A DNA stretch of 16,390 bases from Clostridia bacterium (GTDB lineage: Bacteria > Bacillota > Clostridia > Christensenellales > Aristaeellaceae). This document shows, piece after piece, positions 5,805 through 13,703 of this stretch. The stretch is taken from assembly GCA_016295665.1 (NCBI GenBank), contig JAEDKS010000040.1:1-16390 (forward strand), given 5' to 3'. The notes beneath the pieces were generated by a model. The model searched no databases. It saw only the letters and a program-made list of their open reading frames with translations, and was not told the origin of the DNA. How positions within the stretch are numbered: position 1 is the stretch's first letter; each line of letters starts with the position of its first letter. The translations under genes and the position numbers were made by a program.

Positions 5805-7136
5805 GTCATCGTCGTTCTGCACCGGGCCGGCTTCGTCCTGCGCCACAACGCCGATCTCCGCCATCTCCGGCTCGTCCGGTATCTCCGGCGTACTGGAGAC
5901 CGCTGTCTCCGCTGCGATGCGCCGCCGGGTCTCCCGCTTCGCGTCCAGACGGGCGAACAGCCTGCCCAGCACCCAGGCGCCCGGCTTCTCCACCAGCAGG
6001 GTCATCAGCGTCGCGACGACCAGCGCCAGACCGAAGCACAGGAATGTGTAGGGATACTGCCAGGACACCTCCCGGTCCACATTGGGCGTCGGGCTCACGG
6101 AGGCGGGAATGCCCAGCTTCTTGAGCTGCACCGCCAGCGGCTGATGCACCAGATAGAAGTTCATGGAGATGAGCGACAGCGCGTGCATCACCCGGTTGCC
6201 GAACAGGAAGCGGATGGGCCGCACCGTGAAGGGCAGCGACACCATGCAGCCCGCCAGCAGCAGCGCATAGGGCAGGCGGCGGAGCAGCTGGCCCCGCTGA
6301 ATGCCCGCCTGTCCCTGAGACAGGGCCTGCTGGTGCAGAAGCACCGTGATGAGGTACAGGCAGATCGCCATGATCGCCGTAAAGAGCAGCTCGAAGGCAA
6401 GGCGGGGCTTCAGGCTGTCCCACAGCCTTCTCAGGTACAGGTACAGCACCGCGCAGGCCATGCCGATGGCATACACGTCCAGGAAGGATGCCAGCTGATT
6501 GACCACCATGCCATACTGCGTGAAGTGGCTGACGGCATACAGCTTCCAGTAGGCGGACACCGCGCACATGCCCAGCATGGTGGCGCCCGGATGCTTCCGG
6601 GCCAGGCGGGCAATCAGCGGGATAAGCAGATACATCTGCATCTCGATGCAGATGGTCCAGCTGGCGGCGCCCAGGGGCGTACCGATGTAGGTCTCATAGA
6701 AGAAGGTGAAGGTAAAGGTGAAGTGCGCCGCCAGATCCTTCACCAGCGCGCCGGTGGTGCGGTAGGCGCCGCCGGGCAGCGCCACCAGGAACAGCATGAG
6801 CAGCGTAAACACCACAAAGCTGGGCACGATGCGCATGATGCGCCGCTGATAGAACCTCCGGGCCGACGGCATCGGCGTGCCCTCCATGGCGCTGCGGGCA
6901 TAGGGCAGGTACAGCAGGAAGCCACTGAGCAGAATGGTGCCGTCCACCGGCATGTAGCCCGTGCGCACCAGAAAATCCAGCGATATGCCGCCGATGCGGG
7001 GCGTCAGCCAGGACTGCTGCCAGATATGATACAGCGCCACCAGAAACACCAGCAGCACCCGCCAGCCGTCCAGCTCCGGAATCCGCAGCGGCGCCCGCTC
7101 TCCCCGCGCCACCCGCTCCTTGATGGTCTGTTCCAT
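5790..7136 (-). CDS. Acyltransferase family 3 membrane protein (OafA/YrhL-like)
   Basis: A 448-residue polytopic membrane protein, predicted to move acyl groups (usually acetyl) across or onto envelope sugars or lipids. The N-terminus has the family hallmark: ELDGWRVLLVFLVALYH (about residues 21-37, with the conserved His), then GYMPVDGTILLSGFLLYLPYARSAMEG (60-86). Around ten hydrophobic segments follow, ending with the YLVHQPL region (328-334) and LVEKPGAWVLGRLF (381-394). A charged, probably cytosolic tail of about 55 residues ends DDDKKDG inside the terminator stem. The ATG at 7136 is chosen because AGGAGG (7142-7147) lies five bases before it; a longer frame opening at 7223 has no hydrophobic or conserved content. 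It is the last gene of the minus operon, 83 bases after the PLP enzyme. The acceptor is unknown. Confidence 0.85.
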   Translation of the reverse strand: MEQTIKERVARGERAPLRIPELDGWRVLLVFLVALYHIWQQSWLTPRIGGISLDFLVRTGYMPVDGTILLSGFLLYLPYARSAMEGTPMPSARRFYQRRIMRIVPSFVVFTLLMLFLVALPGGAYRTTGALVKDLAAHFTFTFTFFYETYIGTPLGAASWTICIEMQMYLLIPLIARLARKHPGATMLGMCAVSAYWKLYAVSHFTQYGMVVNQLASFLDVYAIGMACAVLYLYLRRLWDSLKPRLAFELLFTAIMAICLYLITVLLHQQALSQGQAGIQRGQLLRRLPYALLLAGCMVSLPFTVRPIRFLFGNRVMHALSLISMNFYLVHQPLAVQLKKLGIPASVSPTPNVDREVSWQYPYTFLCFGLALVVATLMTLLVEKPGAWVLGRLFARLDAKRETRRRIAAETAVSSTPEIPDEPEMAEIGVVAQDEAGPVQNDDDKKDG

Positions 7137-7219
7137 GGGGCCCTCCTCTCCGCATCCGTTTCTTCCCCTATCGAACGAATCAGCCGGGCCGTTTCTTCCC
7201 GCCGGGCGCATCAGGGCGC

Positions 7220-8395
7220 TCACGCATCCGGGTTCAGCGCCGCCGCCAGACGGCGGATGGCCTCGGGGATGTGCCTCCGGGGACAGCCGATGTTCACCCG
7301 CAGGAAGCCCTCGCCGGTCTCCGCGCCGAAGAACGTGCCCGACGTGAACACCACGCCCGCCGCCGCGCTGCGCGCCATCAGCTCCTCCGTGGTGTAGCCG
7401 TAGGCCCGCAGGTCAAGCCAGCCCAGGTAGGTGGCCTCCATGGGTGTCAGCACCGCCCGGGGCAGCTGCTCCGCCACCGCCCGCTCCAGCGCGGCGATGT
7501 TCCCCCGCAGGTAGGCCAGCAGCCCGTCCAGCCAGGCATCGCCCTCCCGATAGGCGGCCCGGGTGGCCTCCAGCGCGAAGATGTTGCCGCTCGTCACACC
7601 GGCGGATTCCAGCTGCTTCCGCAGCTTCTCCCGAATCACCCCGTCCTTGCACAGACAGGCCGCCTGCTGCAGGCCCGCCAGATTGAAGGTCTTGCTGGCA
7701 GCGCACAGGGAGATCACGTTCCGATCCGTCAGGGACAGCACGGGCGTGAACACGTGAGGCGCGAACACGAAGTCCGCGTGAATCTCATCGGACACCACCG
7801 GCACGCCGTAGCGCTCCGTCAGCGCCAGCAGCTCCTGCAGCTCATCCCGCGTCCAGCAGCGGCTCACGGGGTTGTGGGGGTTGCAGAGCATCAGCAGCTT
7901 CGCGCCGCCCCGCAGGGCCGCCTCCATCGCATCAAAGTCCAGCTCATAGCGACCGTCGTCCCCATGGCGCAGCTTCACGTCCACCAGCGTCCTGCCGGTG
8001 GCCTCCACGCTCATGCGGAAGGGGCCGTACACCGGGGAGAGGATCATCACGCCGTCGCCGGGGGCGGTCAGGGCATGAATGACCGTCTTGAGCCCCGTGA
8101 CCACGCAGGGCAGCAGCTGAATCTCCTCCCGGGCGATGGTCAGTCCGTGGCGGCGCTGCCAGAAGTCAATCAGCGCCTGCGCGTCATCCGCCAGGGGCTC
8201 GGTGTAGCCGTAGGTGGGATGGGCCGCGCGGTTCAGAATCGCCTGCTGCACCGCGGGCGGGCTGGGGAAGTCCATGTCCGCCACCCACATGGGCAGCGCG
8301 CCCTCCCCGTGCTCCTGACGGCACAGATCCCATTTCTCACAGCGGGTTCCCATCCGGTACAGACCGGCGTCAAAGTATTCCTCGTTAAATTCCAT
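7220..8395 (-). CDS. MalY/PatB-type PLP-dependent C-S lyase or aminotransferase
   Basis: A 391-residue fold-type I PLP enzyme, the usual size of MalY/PatB. Family members cleave cystathionine or cysteine C-S bonds or transaminate. Visible landmarks are the N-terminal MWVADMDFPSPPAV (about residues 36-49), TYGYTEP (61-67), the PLP-contact Asn in NPHNP (172-176), SDEIHADF (202-209) and the Schiff-base lysine in SASKTFNLAGLQ-like CAASKTFNLAG (about 231-241, Lys about 235). An Arg in the C-terminal FLRVNIGCP fits the substrate carboxylate contact. The ATG at 8395 is chosen because AAGGAG (8405-8410) lies nine bases upstream; a GTG at 8413 would place that site inside the coding region. The start overlaps the methyltransferase end by 11 bases. 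The exact substrate is not predictable. Confidence 0.9.
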   Translation of the reverse strand: MEFNEEYFDAGLYRMGTRCEKWDLCRQEHGEGALPMWVADMDFPSPPAVQQAILNRAAHPTYGYTEPLADDAQALIDFWQRRHGLTIAREEIQLLPCVVTGLKTVIHALTAPGDGVMILSPVYGPFRMSVEATGRTLVDVKLRHGDDGRYELDFDAMEAALRGGAKLLMLCNPHNPVSRCWTRDELQELLALTERYGVPVVSDEIHADFVFAPHVFTPVLSLTDRNVISLCAASKTFNLAGLQQAACLCKDGVIREKLRKQLESAGVTSGNIFALEATRAAYREGDAWLDGLLAYLRGNIAALERAVAEQLPRAVLTPMEATYLGWLDLRAYGYTTEELMARSAAAGVVFTSGTFFGAETGEGFLRVNIGCPRRHIPEAIRRLAAALNPDA

Positions 8396-9020
8396 CCTGC
8401 TCCGCTCCTTCACTTTTGTTCTGTGCTGCGGGCGATGCGGCCCGGATGACCCAGAAGCCGCCGGAGCGGTTCAGCCGCTCCACCTGCCCGTACAGTGTCC
8501 TGAGATACCGAACGCAGCTCTCCGCGCCCTGCTGCTTGCGGATGACCAGATACAGCGCGCCACCCTCCCGGAGCGCCCCCGCCGCGTCCGAGAACATCCG
8601 GTAGATCACCTGCTTGCCGGCGCGGATGGGCGGGTTGGTGATGACCGCGTCAAAGCGCTGTCCCGCCAGGGCCGCCATGCCGTCGCTCTCCAGGCACACG
8701 GCCTCCACGCCGTTGCGGCGGGCGTTGTCCCGGCACAGCTGTAGCGCCCGCAGGTTCACGTCCGCCATGGTCACCCGACAGCCCGGGTTCGCCCGGGCCA
8801 CGCTGATGCCGATGGGCCCCCAGCCGCAGCCCAGGTCCAGCACGTCCCCGGAAAGCGCCGGCAGCGCCTCCAGCAGCAGGCGGCTGCCCTCGTCCAGCTC
8901 ACCCCGGGAAAAGACGCCCGCATCCGTCTTGAAGGTGAGCATGCAGCCCCGGTAGTTGAAAGCGCAGGGCGCGGGCCGGGATTCGCTCTGCGGGCACCGG
9001 GTGTAATACTGGTCGTTCAT
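8385..9020 (-). CDS. Class I SAM-dependent methyltransferase, YbxB/RsmC-like
   Basis: A 211-residue methyltransferase resembling the small YbxB/RsmC-type proteins, which are linked to 16S rRNA guanine N2 methylation (RsmC) by homology. The N-terminal half holds YYT, NYRGCMLTFKTDAGVFSRGELDEGSRLL (about residues 22-49), SAM motif I LDLGCGWGPIG (61-71), the acidic ribose contact in MADVN (85-89), the amino-methyltransferase motif NPPIRAGK (129-136) and RKQQGA (161-166). The ATG at 9020 overlaps the rsuA stop as ATGA and has GGAGG at about 9027-9031 seven bases upstream, inside rsuA. Its TAA at 8387-8385 lies inside the PLP gene. Placement after rsuA supports a ribosomal RNA role, but the exact base is an inference. 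Confidence 0.9.
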   Translation of the reverse strand: MNDQYYTRCPQSESRPAPCAFNYRGCMLTFKTDAGVFSRGELDEGSRLLLEALPALSGDVLDLGCGWGPIGISVARANPGCRVTMADVNLRALQLCRDNARRNGVEAVCLESDGMAALAGQRFDAVITNPPIRAGKQVIYRMFSDAAGALREGGALYLVIRKQQGAESCVRYLRTLYGQVERLNRSGGFWVIRAASPAAQNKSEGAEQDGI

Positions 9021-9748
9021 TGGTGCACCTCCATCTGTGCCGCTTCGTAGAGGGCACGCGCTTCCTCCGCCGTCAGCTCCCGCCACTGTCCGGGAGCCAG
9101 TGCCGCGTCCAGCGTCAGGGGGCCGAAGGCTTCCCGGTGCAGCGCCGTCACCTGACGGCCCACCGCCTCGAACATCCGCTTGATCTGATGAAACTTGCCC
9201 TCCCGCACGGTGACCCGCGCCACGCTCTCCACGGCGGACGAGGAGAGGATTTCCAGCCGGGCGGGCAGCGCCGTGAAGTCCGAAAGCGCCACCCCCGTGG
9301 CAAAGGCCGCCACCTCCGCCCCGGTCAGGGGGCCATCCACCACGGCGCAGTAGGTCTTGTCCACATGCCGGGCAGGCGAGAGCAGCCGGTGGTTCAGCTC
9401 GCCGTCGCAGCTCAGCAGCAGCAGCCCGGTGGTGTCCTTGTCCAGCCGCCCCACGGGCATGCAGCCCAGGGCGGCATAGGCGGGCGGCAGCAGGCCCATG
9501 ACCGTGGGCTGCTTCCTGTCCCTGGCGGCGGTGAGCAGCCCGGCGGGCTTGTTGAGCATCACATGGCGCATCAGGCGCGTATCCAGCGCCTCCCCGCGCA
9601 CCCGGAGGGACGCGCCCTCCCGGAGCTGCTGTCCGGGGTCCCGGCAGACGGTGCCCTCCGCCTCCACCCCGCCGGCGCGGATGAGCTTCTGCACCTCGGT
9701 TCGGGTGCCCACGCCCAGCGTGACCAGATAGCGATCCAGCCGCATCAT
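9017..9748 (-). CDS. rsuA: 16S rRNA pseudouridine synthase, RsuA type
   Basis: A 243-residue RNA-modifying enzyme expected to isomerise uridine (position 516 in the E. coli 16S rRNA) to pseudouridine. The N-terminus is an S4 RNA-binding domain, RLDRYLVTLGVGTRTEVQKLI (about residues 3-23) through GTVCRDPGQQL. The catalytic domain shows VMLNKPAGLLTA (63-74), the catalytic Asp in PVGRLDKDTTGLLLL (98-112, Asp about 103), HVDKTY, and GKFHQIKRMFEAVGRQVTALHR near the C-terminus, all typical of RsuA/RluB/RluE. The ATG at 9748 is preferred to 9745 because GGAGG (9756-9760) is seven bases away; it overlaps the preceding stop as ATGA. The ends overlap on both sides, so the gene is tightly coupled in its operon. 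Confidence 0.93.
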   Translation of the reverse strand: MMRLDRYLVTLGVGTRTEVQKLIRAGGVEAEGTVCRDPGQQLREGASLRVRGEALDTRLMRHVMLNKPAGLLTAARDRKQPTVMGLLPPAYAALGCMPVGRLDKDTTGLLLLSCDGELNHRLLSPARHVDKTYCAVVDGPLTGAEVAAFATGVALSDFTALPARLEILSSSAVESVARVTVREGKFHQIKRMFEAVGRQVTALHREAFGPLTLDAALAPGQWRELTAEEARALYEAAQMEVHQ

Positions 9749-10557
9749 GCCGCCGCCTCCCCGCAGACCCAGGCCGCCTGAATCAGCGCCCGGAGCGGCA
9801 GCGCTGGCAGCAACAGCACCGCCGCGTCCGCCAGAAGCCAGAGCCCCAGCCGCCCAAAGTCCGGCAGCATCGCCAGCGAGCGGGCAGCGATTGCCGCCGC
9901 GATCTGCGGCACGACGCCCGCCGTCAGCAGCGCCGCCACCACGGCAAAGGGCAAAAGCGTCACCTGACTGCAGAGCCAGCACAGCAGCATCCCGCCCCGG
10001 CGACCCCGCAGGGAGCACCCGGCGGCAGCGGCAAAACGGCTGCCGCTGTGGAACGCCAGCCCCACCAGCAGGGGCAGGAAGGTGAGCAGGTACAGCGGCA
10101 CCGCCGCCAGCATGCCATCCACCGCCACGCCGCCGCCCAGCGTGCCCGCCAGGCGCATGAGGCTGAACACGTCCTGCGCGCCCTTATACTGCGCCGCCAG
10201 CCAGATGGTCGCCGCAAGGGCGGGGCTGCCCCAGAGCAGCAGGCACAGCGCCGTTTTCAGGCCGCGCCCCAGCGAGGTGCCATAGGGTGCCGCCAGCAGC
10301 TCCACGGGGGTCGTTCTCTCCCCGCGCACCGCCCGGCCCATGAGCGCCGCCAGCCCCTGCCGCAGCGGCAGCACCAGCAGCAGGAACAGGGGCACGCACA
10401 GCAGCGCCCAGCCCCTGACCGGCGCAGCCGCCGCCAGCAGCAGCGGTGCCAGGCTCATGCCCGTCACGCAGAGCGCTGAGAGCGTACACGAGAGCCAGCA
10501 CGTTCCCTGCGTCCGCCACGCCTGCCAGCCCCTCCGGAATGCCTGCCTGATCGTCAT
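9745..10557 (-). CDS. Uncharacterised polytopic membrane protein
   Basis: A 270-residue alanine- and leucine-rich protein that I do not recognise. It has about six hydrophobic segments (roughly residues 20-46, 49-70, 100-123, 147-170, 190-215 and 238-262) with short Arg-rich loops such as RAVRGERTT and SLRGRRGG, consistent with an inner-membrane protein. The N-terminus TIRQAFRRGWQAWR is amphipathic and basic. No enzymatic motif is visible. It is the first gene of a five-gene operon and its TGA overlaps the rsuA ATG. The ATG at 10557 lies 11 bases after AGGAGG (10569-10574); two ATGs nearer that site (10565, 10562) open a frame that stops at once. A fortuitous open frame is unlikely because of the good promoter and tight coupling. 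Confidence 0.75.
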   Translation of the reverse strand: MTIRQAFRRGWQAWRTQGTCWLSCTLSALCVTGMSLAPLLLAAAAPVRGWALLCVPLFLLLVLPLRQGLAALMGRAVRGERTTPVELLAAPYGTSLGRGLKTALCLLLWGSPALAATIWLAAQYKGAQDVFSLMRLAGTLGGGVAVDGMLAAVPLYLLTFLPLLVGLAFHSGSRFAAAAGCSLRGRRGGMLLCWLCSQVTLLPFAVVAALLTAGVVPQIAAAIAARSLAMLPDFGRLGLWLLADAAVLLLPALPLRALIQAAWVCGEAAA

Positions 10558-10574
10558 ATCATCATCCGCCTCCT
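10554..10574 (-). promoter_or_regulatory. Ribosome site with minimal upstream frame overlapping the membrane-protein start
   Basis: AGGAGG (10574-10569) is followed by ATG at 10565, ATG at 10562 and the gene's ATG at 10557. The first two ATGs read Met-(Met)-Ile and stop at TGA (10556-10554), across the real start. The ATG with the best spacing (six bases) therefore opens a two-codon frame. Confidence 0.5.
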
Positions 10575-10584
10575 GCCGCTCCCT

Positions 10585-10613
10585 ATTATACAGGAATCGC
10601 GCCGGAATTGCAA
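10585..10613 (-). promoter_or_regulatory. Promoter of the five-gene minus-strand operon
   Basis: On the minus strand TTGCAA (10613-10608) is followed by 17 bases and TATAAT (10590-10585). The -10 is perfect and the -35 matches four of six. A start near 10578 gives a short leader of about 20 bases. Confidence 0.75.
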
Positions 10614-10620
10614 TTCCCGC
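10601..10620. promoter_or_regulatory. Near-perfect palindrome spanning both -35 elements (possible operator)
   Basis: GGAATTGCAATTCC (10604-10617) is a perfect 14-base palindrome. It extends to 20 bases (10601-10620) with one mismatched pair (10603/10618). The central TTGCAA is the -35 of the leftward promoter and, at an 18-base spacing, of the rightward one. A dimeric regulator could cover both promoters, or one symmetric -35 may simply serve both directions. No regulator gene is in the window. Confidence 0.55.
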
Positions 10621-10637
10621 TGAAAATGTGATATACT
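10608..10637 (+). promoter_or_regulatory. Promoter of the radical SAM gene cluster, extended -10 type
   Basis: TATACT (10632-10637) is preceded by TGA (10629-10631), forming an extended -10. The nearest -35 candidate is TTGCAA (10608-10613), 18 bases upstream. A start near 10644 gives a leader of about 60 bases. A stem CGTCGGG (10655-10661) / CCCGGCG (10670-10676) lies in that leader, of unknown meaning. Confidence 0.65.
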
Positions 10638-10691
10638 GTCAGATACGGAGCGGGCGTCGGGATGAAAGCCCCGGCGTGAAGCGTTATCTGT

Positions 10692-10698
10692 GGGAGGG
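10692..10698 (+). promoter_or_regulatory. Ribosome binding site that sets the radical SAM start
   Basis: GGGAGGG lies seven bases before ATG 10705 (counting from GGAGG). A GTG at 10690 would overlap it and is rejected. Confidence 0.75.
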
Positions 10699-10704
10699 AT
10701 TGCC

Positions 10705-12363
10705 ATGCGTCTGACCATCACCGGCCTGTCCAGCCAGTACATCCATCTGCCGCTGGCCCCCTTCTGCCTGCGGAGGGCCGTGGAGGAGGCGCTGCCGGAA
10801 ACCGTGGTCACGCTCTGCGACCTGAACGTCAACGAGACCCCGGAGACGCTGCTGAGCCGCATCATGGAGACGGCACCGGAGGTCGTCGCGGTGTGCGTGT
10901 ACATCTGGAACCGGCCCGTCGCGGCCCGGCTGCTGCGGATGCTGCGGGCGCTGGATGATCGCATCGTGCTGGTGGTGGGCGGCCCGGAGGTGACCTGGTC
11001 CGTGGAGGAGACCTTCCGCGAGATGCCCTGCGACTACCTGCTCCGGGGCGCGGGCGAGACCTCCCTGCCCCTGCTGCTGCGGGCGCTGCAGTCGGGGGAG
11101 ACGGCCCCGGAGACCGTTCCCGGCCTGTGCTTCCGCACGGCGGATGGGCTGCACATCGGTGAGGTAGCCCCCGCGCCGCCGCCCCGGGATGATCTCTACG
11201 ACGAAGCCTGGCAGCAGGCGCTGCAGGGGCGCATGGCGTATGTGGAGACGAGCCGCGGCTGCCCCTTCTCCTGCGCCTTCTGCCTGTCCGGTCAGCGGGA
11301 GCCCGTGCGCTTCATGCCCATGGAGCAGGCGCTCGCGCTGCTCATCCGGCTGGGGCAGAGCGGCACGGACACCGTCAAGCTCATTGACCGCACCTTCAAC
11401 TGCCACCACGAGCGCACCCGCTACCTGCTGGGCGGGCTCATCGACGCCCGGGCCCAGGGGCGCATCGGGGAGGTCTGCTACCATCTGGAGGTCGCCGCCG
11501 ACCTGTTCGACGACGCGGAGCTGGCGCTGTTGTCCACGGCGCCGCCCGGGCTGTTCCAGATGGAGGCCGGGCTGCAGTCCTTCCACCCGGAGACGCTGGA
11601 TGCCTGCGACCGCCACACCGACATGGCGCGGCTGCAGGATCGGCTGCGGCGGCTCATCGCGCCGGGGAACATCCATGTGCACATCGACCTGATCGCCGGG
11701 CTGCCCGGGGAGGACTTCACCACCTTCGGGCACTCCTTCGACAGCGCGTGGCAGCTGCAGCCCCATCAGCTGCAGCTGGGCTTCCTCAAGCTGATTCACG
11801 GAAGCCGGCTCCGCAGCCGGGACTGGGGACAGCGCTTCTCCCCCGACCCGCCCTACGAGGTGCTCGCCACGCCCTGGATGACCTACGGGGAGCTGGACCG
11901 GCTCCATGGCTGCGCCGACGCGGTGGAGCGGCTGCACAACAGCGGGCGCTTCGCCCGGACGTTGGCGCTGGCGCTGCGGGAGACCGGACTGCGGCCCTTC
12001 ACGCTCCTGCTGCGGCTGGGAGACGCCATGCGCGCCCGGCAGGGGCGGTGGAGCCTGGATCACCTGACGGAGCTGGTCTTTGGAGAGCTACTGTCCCTCG
12101 GCGTCCCGGAGGGAGCGCTGCGGGAGGCGCTCATCACCGACCGGCTCGCCACCGATAACACCGGGCACCTGCCCGCCTTTCTGCAGGGGGACGGGGAGGC
12201 GCTCAAGCGGGCCGTGCGCCGCTTCCGGGACGCGCATCCCGCTCTGCGCCGCCCGCGCTGCGCCCTGCTGCCGGACGGCACCCTGCTCTGCGCCGTCTGG
12301 GAGGACAGGCACCCGGTCACCCTGCGCTGCCGGGACGGGGAGCTGCTCCGCTTCCGGCCCTGA
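10705..12363 (+). CDS. B12-binding-domain radical SAM protein with C-terminal DUF4080
   Basis: A 552-residue cytoplasmic Fe-S enzyme of unknown reaction. Residues 1-130 form a cobalamin-binding-like domain with the subfamily's SSQYIHLPLAPFCL opening, VAVCVYIWNRPVAARLL, LVVGGPEVTWSVEETF (89-104) and RGAGETSLPLLLRAL (114-127). The classical B12-ligand pattern DxHxxG is absent, as is common in this subfamily. The radical SAM domain starts at VETSRGCPFSCAFCLS (about 180-195); Cys186, Cys190 and Cys193 form the CxxxCxxC that binds the 4Fe-4S cluster. KLIDRTFN (225-232) and HIDLIAGLPGED are typical core strands. The C-terminal third matches the DUF4080-type tail. The ATG at 10705 is chosen from its ribosome site. 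It is the first gene of the rightward cluster, 32 bases before the next. Confidence 0.88.
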   Translation: MRLTITGLSSQYIHLPLAPFCLRRAVEEALPETVVTLCDLNVNETPETLLSRIMETAPEVVAVCVYIWNRPVAARLLRMLRALDDRIVLVVGGPEVTWSVEETFREMPCDYLLRGAGETSLPLLLRALQSGETAPETVPGLCFRTADGLHIGEVAPAPPPRDDLYDEAWQQALQGRMAYVETSRGCPFSCAFCLSGQREPVRFMPMEQALALLIRLGQSGTDTVKLIDRTFNCHHERTRYLLGGLIDARAQGRIGEVCYHLEVAADLFDDAELALLSTAPPGLFQMEAGLQSFHPETLDACDRHTDMARLQDRLRRLIAPGNIHVHIDLIAGLPGEDFTTFGHSFDSAWQLQPHQLQLGFLKLIHGSRLRSRDWGQRFSPDPPYEVLATPWMTYGELDRLHGCADAVERLHNSGRFARTLALALRETGLRPFTLLLRLGDAMRARQGRWSLDHLTELVFGELLSLGVPEGALREALITDRLATDNTGHLPAFLQGDGEALKRAVRRFRDAHPALRRPRCALLPDGTLLCAVWEDRHPVTLRCRDGELLRFRP

Positions 12364-12395
12364 CACCAATTCGCCCCTCAAGGAGGTATGCCGCG

Positions 12396-13685
12396 ATGAA
12401 TCACGCCCTGCGCCGGGGTCTGCGCCTTCTGCAGCGGAACCGCGCCTGTCTGTGCGTCATGATCTGCATGCTGCTGACCATGACGGTGGTCTCCATGTAT
12501 TCCGGTCAATGGCTGTGGCGGAAGAACTGGTACAACTCCTACACCCTGCAGGCCCTCGCCTGGCTGGACGGGCATCTGGAGCTGGTGAACGGCGAAAGCT
12601 ATCCCTGGCTGGAGCTGGCGATCTATCAGGGGAAGTACTATGTGTCCTTCCCGCCCTTCCCCTCCTATGTGATGCTGCCCTTCGCCCTCCTGTTCGGGGA
12701 GAGCACCCCGGACGGCTTCATCGCCCTGTTCTTCGCCCTGCTCAGCTGCGTGTACGCGGTGCGGCTGTACCGGGCCGTCACCGGAAGCGAGCAGGGGCTG
12801 TACAGCCTGGTGCTCTATCTGCTGCTGGCCAACGGCTATGTGTACCTGACGGTGAACGGCTGGGTGTGGTTCCTGGCGCAGAACATGTGCTTCGCCCTGT
12901 CCCTGATGGCGCTGTACTACGCCTGCGTCGGGCGCGGGGGCGTGTCGCTGACCTGCTGGGCCTGTGCCGTGGGCTGCCGGCCCATGGTGGCGGTCTATCT
13001 GCCGCTGCTTGTGTACCTCATCTGCCGCCATTGGAGGAAGCGGAGGCCCGAGTGGAGCCTGCCGCGCCTGATCGCGAAAAGGTGGTACTGGGCCATCGGG
13101 CCGCTGCTGCTGGCGGTCTCCTACATGACGCTCAACTACCTGCGCTTCGGCAGCGTGGTGGAGTTCGGTCACAACTACCTGCCGGAGTTCTCCCGGGAGG
13201 GTGCCACCCCGCAGTTCTCCTGGGAGAGCCTGCTGCCCAACCTGCAGCTGTACCTGCGGCTGCCCGCGTGGCTGGGGGATAACGGCGTCGGCTTCTGGGC
13301 ACTGCAGGGGAACGCCTTCTATCTGGTCAACCCCATCTTCCTCTCCGCCCTGATCGCCCTGCTGTGGGCGATGCTCCGCCCGCTGCAGTGGCGCCTTGCA
13401 CACCAGCCCCGTCCCCTGCGCCCCTCGGACGCCCGGTGGCCTGTGATGCTCATGGTGCCGCTGTTGGTCGCGGTGCATGTGGTGTGGATCTGCTGCCATG
13501 CCACCCTGGGCGCGGTGCAGTTCGGCAACCGTTATCTGGTGGACACCCTTCCCTACCTGTTCCTGGGGCTTCTGTGGTGGATGCCCCGCGACGAGCGCTT
13601 CGCCCAGTGGCACCTGCCTCTGGTGTGCTACGGCACCTGTGTGAACGTGGTGGGCACCATCCTGTCCTACAAGAATCTGCTGTGA
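12396..13685 (+). CDS. Polytopic membrane protein, GT-C glycosyltransferase-like
   Basis: A 429-residue integral membrane protein with about nine to ten hydrophobic segments. After the first (about residues 16-36) comes a polar extracytoplasmic loop with WYNSYTLQALAWLDGHLEL (about 45-63) and the segment YPWLELAIYQGKYYVSFPP (69-87) before the next membrane helix. That arrangement, an acidic first loop followed by an x-Y-x-GKYY-x-FPP motif, is typical of uncharacterised GT-C/family-39-like proteins, which use polyprenyl-phosphate sugars outside the membrane. Catalysis is not proven. The last helices are followed by a short SYKNLL tail. The ATG at 12396 has an excellent AAGGAGGT (12380-12387) eight bases away; an ATG at 12388 touches that site and stops after three codons. 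It sits 32 bases after the radical SAM gene and 18 before the DUF3783 gene. Confidence 0.75.
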   Translation: MNHALRRGLRLLQRNRACLCVMICMLLTMTVVSMYSGQWLWRKNWYNSYTLQALAWLDGHLELVNGESYPWLELAIYQGKYYVSFPPFPSYVMLPFALLFGESTPDGFIALFFALLSCVYAVRLYRAVTGSEQGLYSLVLYLLLANGYVYLTVNGWVWFLAQNMCFALSLMALYYACVGRGGVSLTCWACAVGCRPMVAVYLPLLVYLICRHWRKRRPEWSLPRLIAKRWYWAIGPLLLAVSYMTLNYLRFGSVVEFGHNYLPEFSREGATPQFSWESLLPNLQLYLRLPAWLGDNGVGFWALQGNAFYLVNPIFLSALIALLWAMLRPLQWRLAHQPRPLRPSDARWPVMLMVPLLVAVHVVWICCHATLGAVQFGNRYLVDTLPYLFLGLLWWMPRDERFAQWHLPLVCYGTCVNVVGTILSYKNLL

Positions 13686-13687
13686 TC

Positions 13688-13693
13688 AAGGAG
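13688..13693 (+). promoter_or_regulatory. Ribosome binding site that sets the DUF3783 gene start
   Basis: AAGGAG is ten bases before ATG 13704 but only one base before GTG 13695, so the ATG is the start. Confidence 0.65.
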
Positions 13694-13703
13694 TGTGGAA
13701 CCA

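Noticed and set aside
7137..7223. 29-residue N-terminal extension of the acyltransferase
   Set aside because: No ribosome site, no conserved content, and the AGGAGG at 7142-7147 clearly serves the ATG at 7136.
5646..8449. Long plus-strand frames across the acyltransferase and PLP genes
   Set aside because: Composition is His/Gln/Arg-rich, without motifs, and they run through the bidirectional terminator; the minus-strand genes have clear motifs and ribosome sites.
10662..10679. Five-codon leader peptide (MKAPA) in the radical SAM leader
   Set aside because: It has only a weak ribosome site and no regulatory codon run, and short frames of this size are common by chance.
12080..13282. A 400-codon plus-strand frame overlapping the radical SAM and GT-C-like genes in another frame
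   Set aside because: It has no domain or plausible start and overlaps two genes with strong ribosome sites and recognisable sequence.
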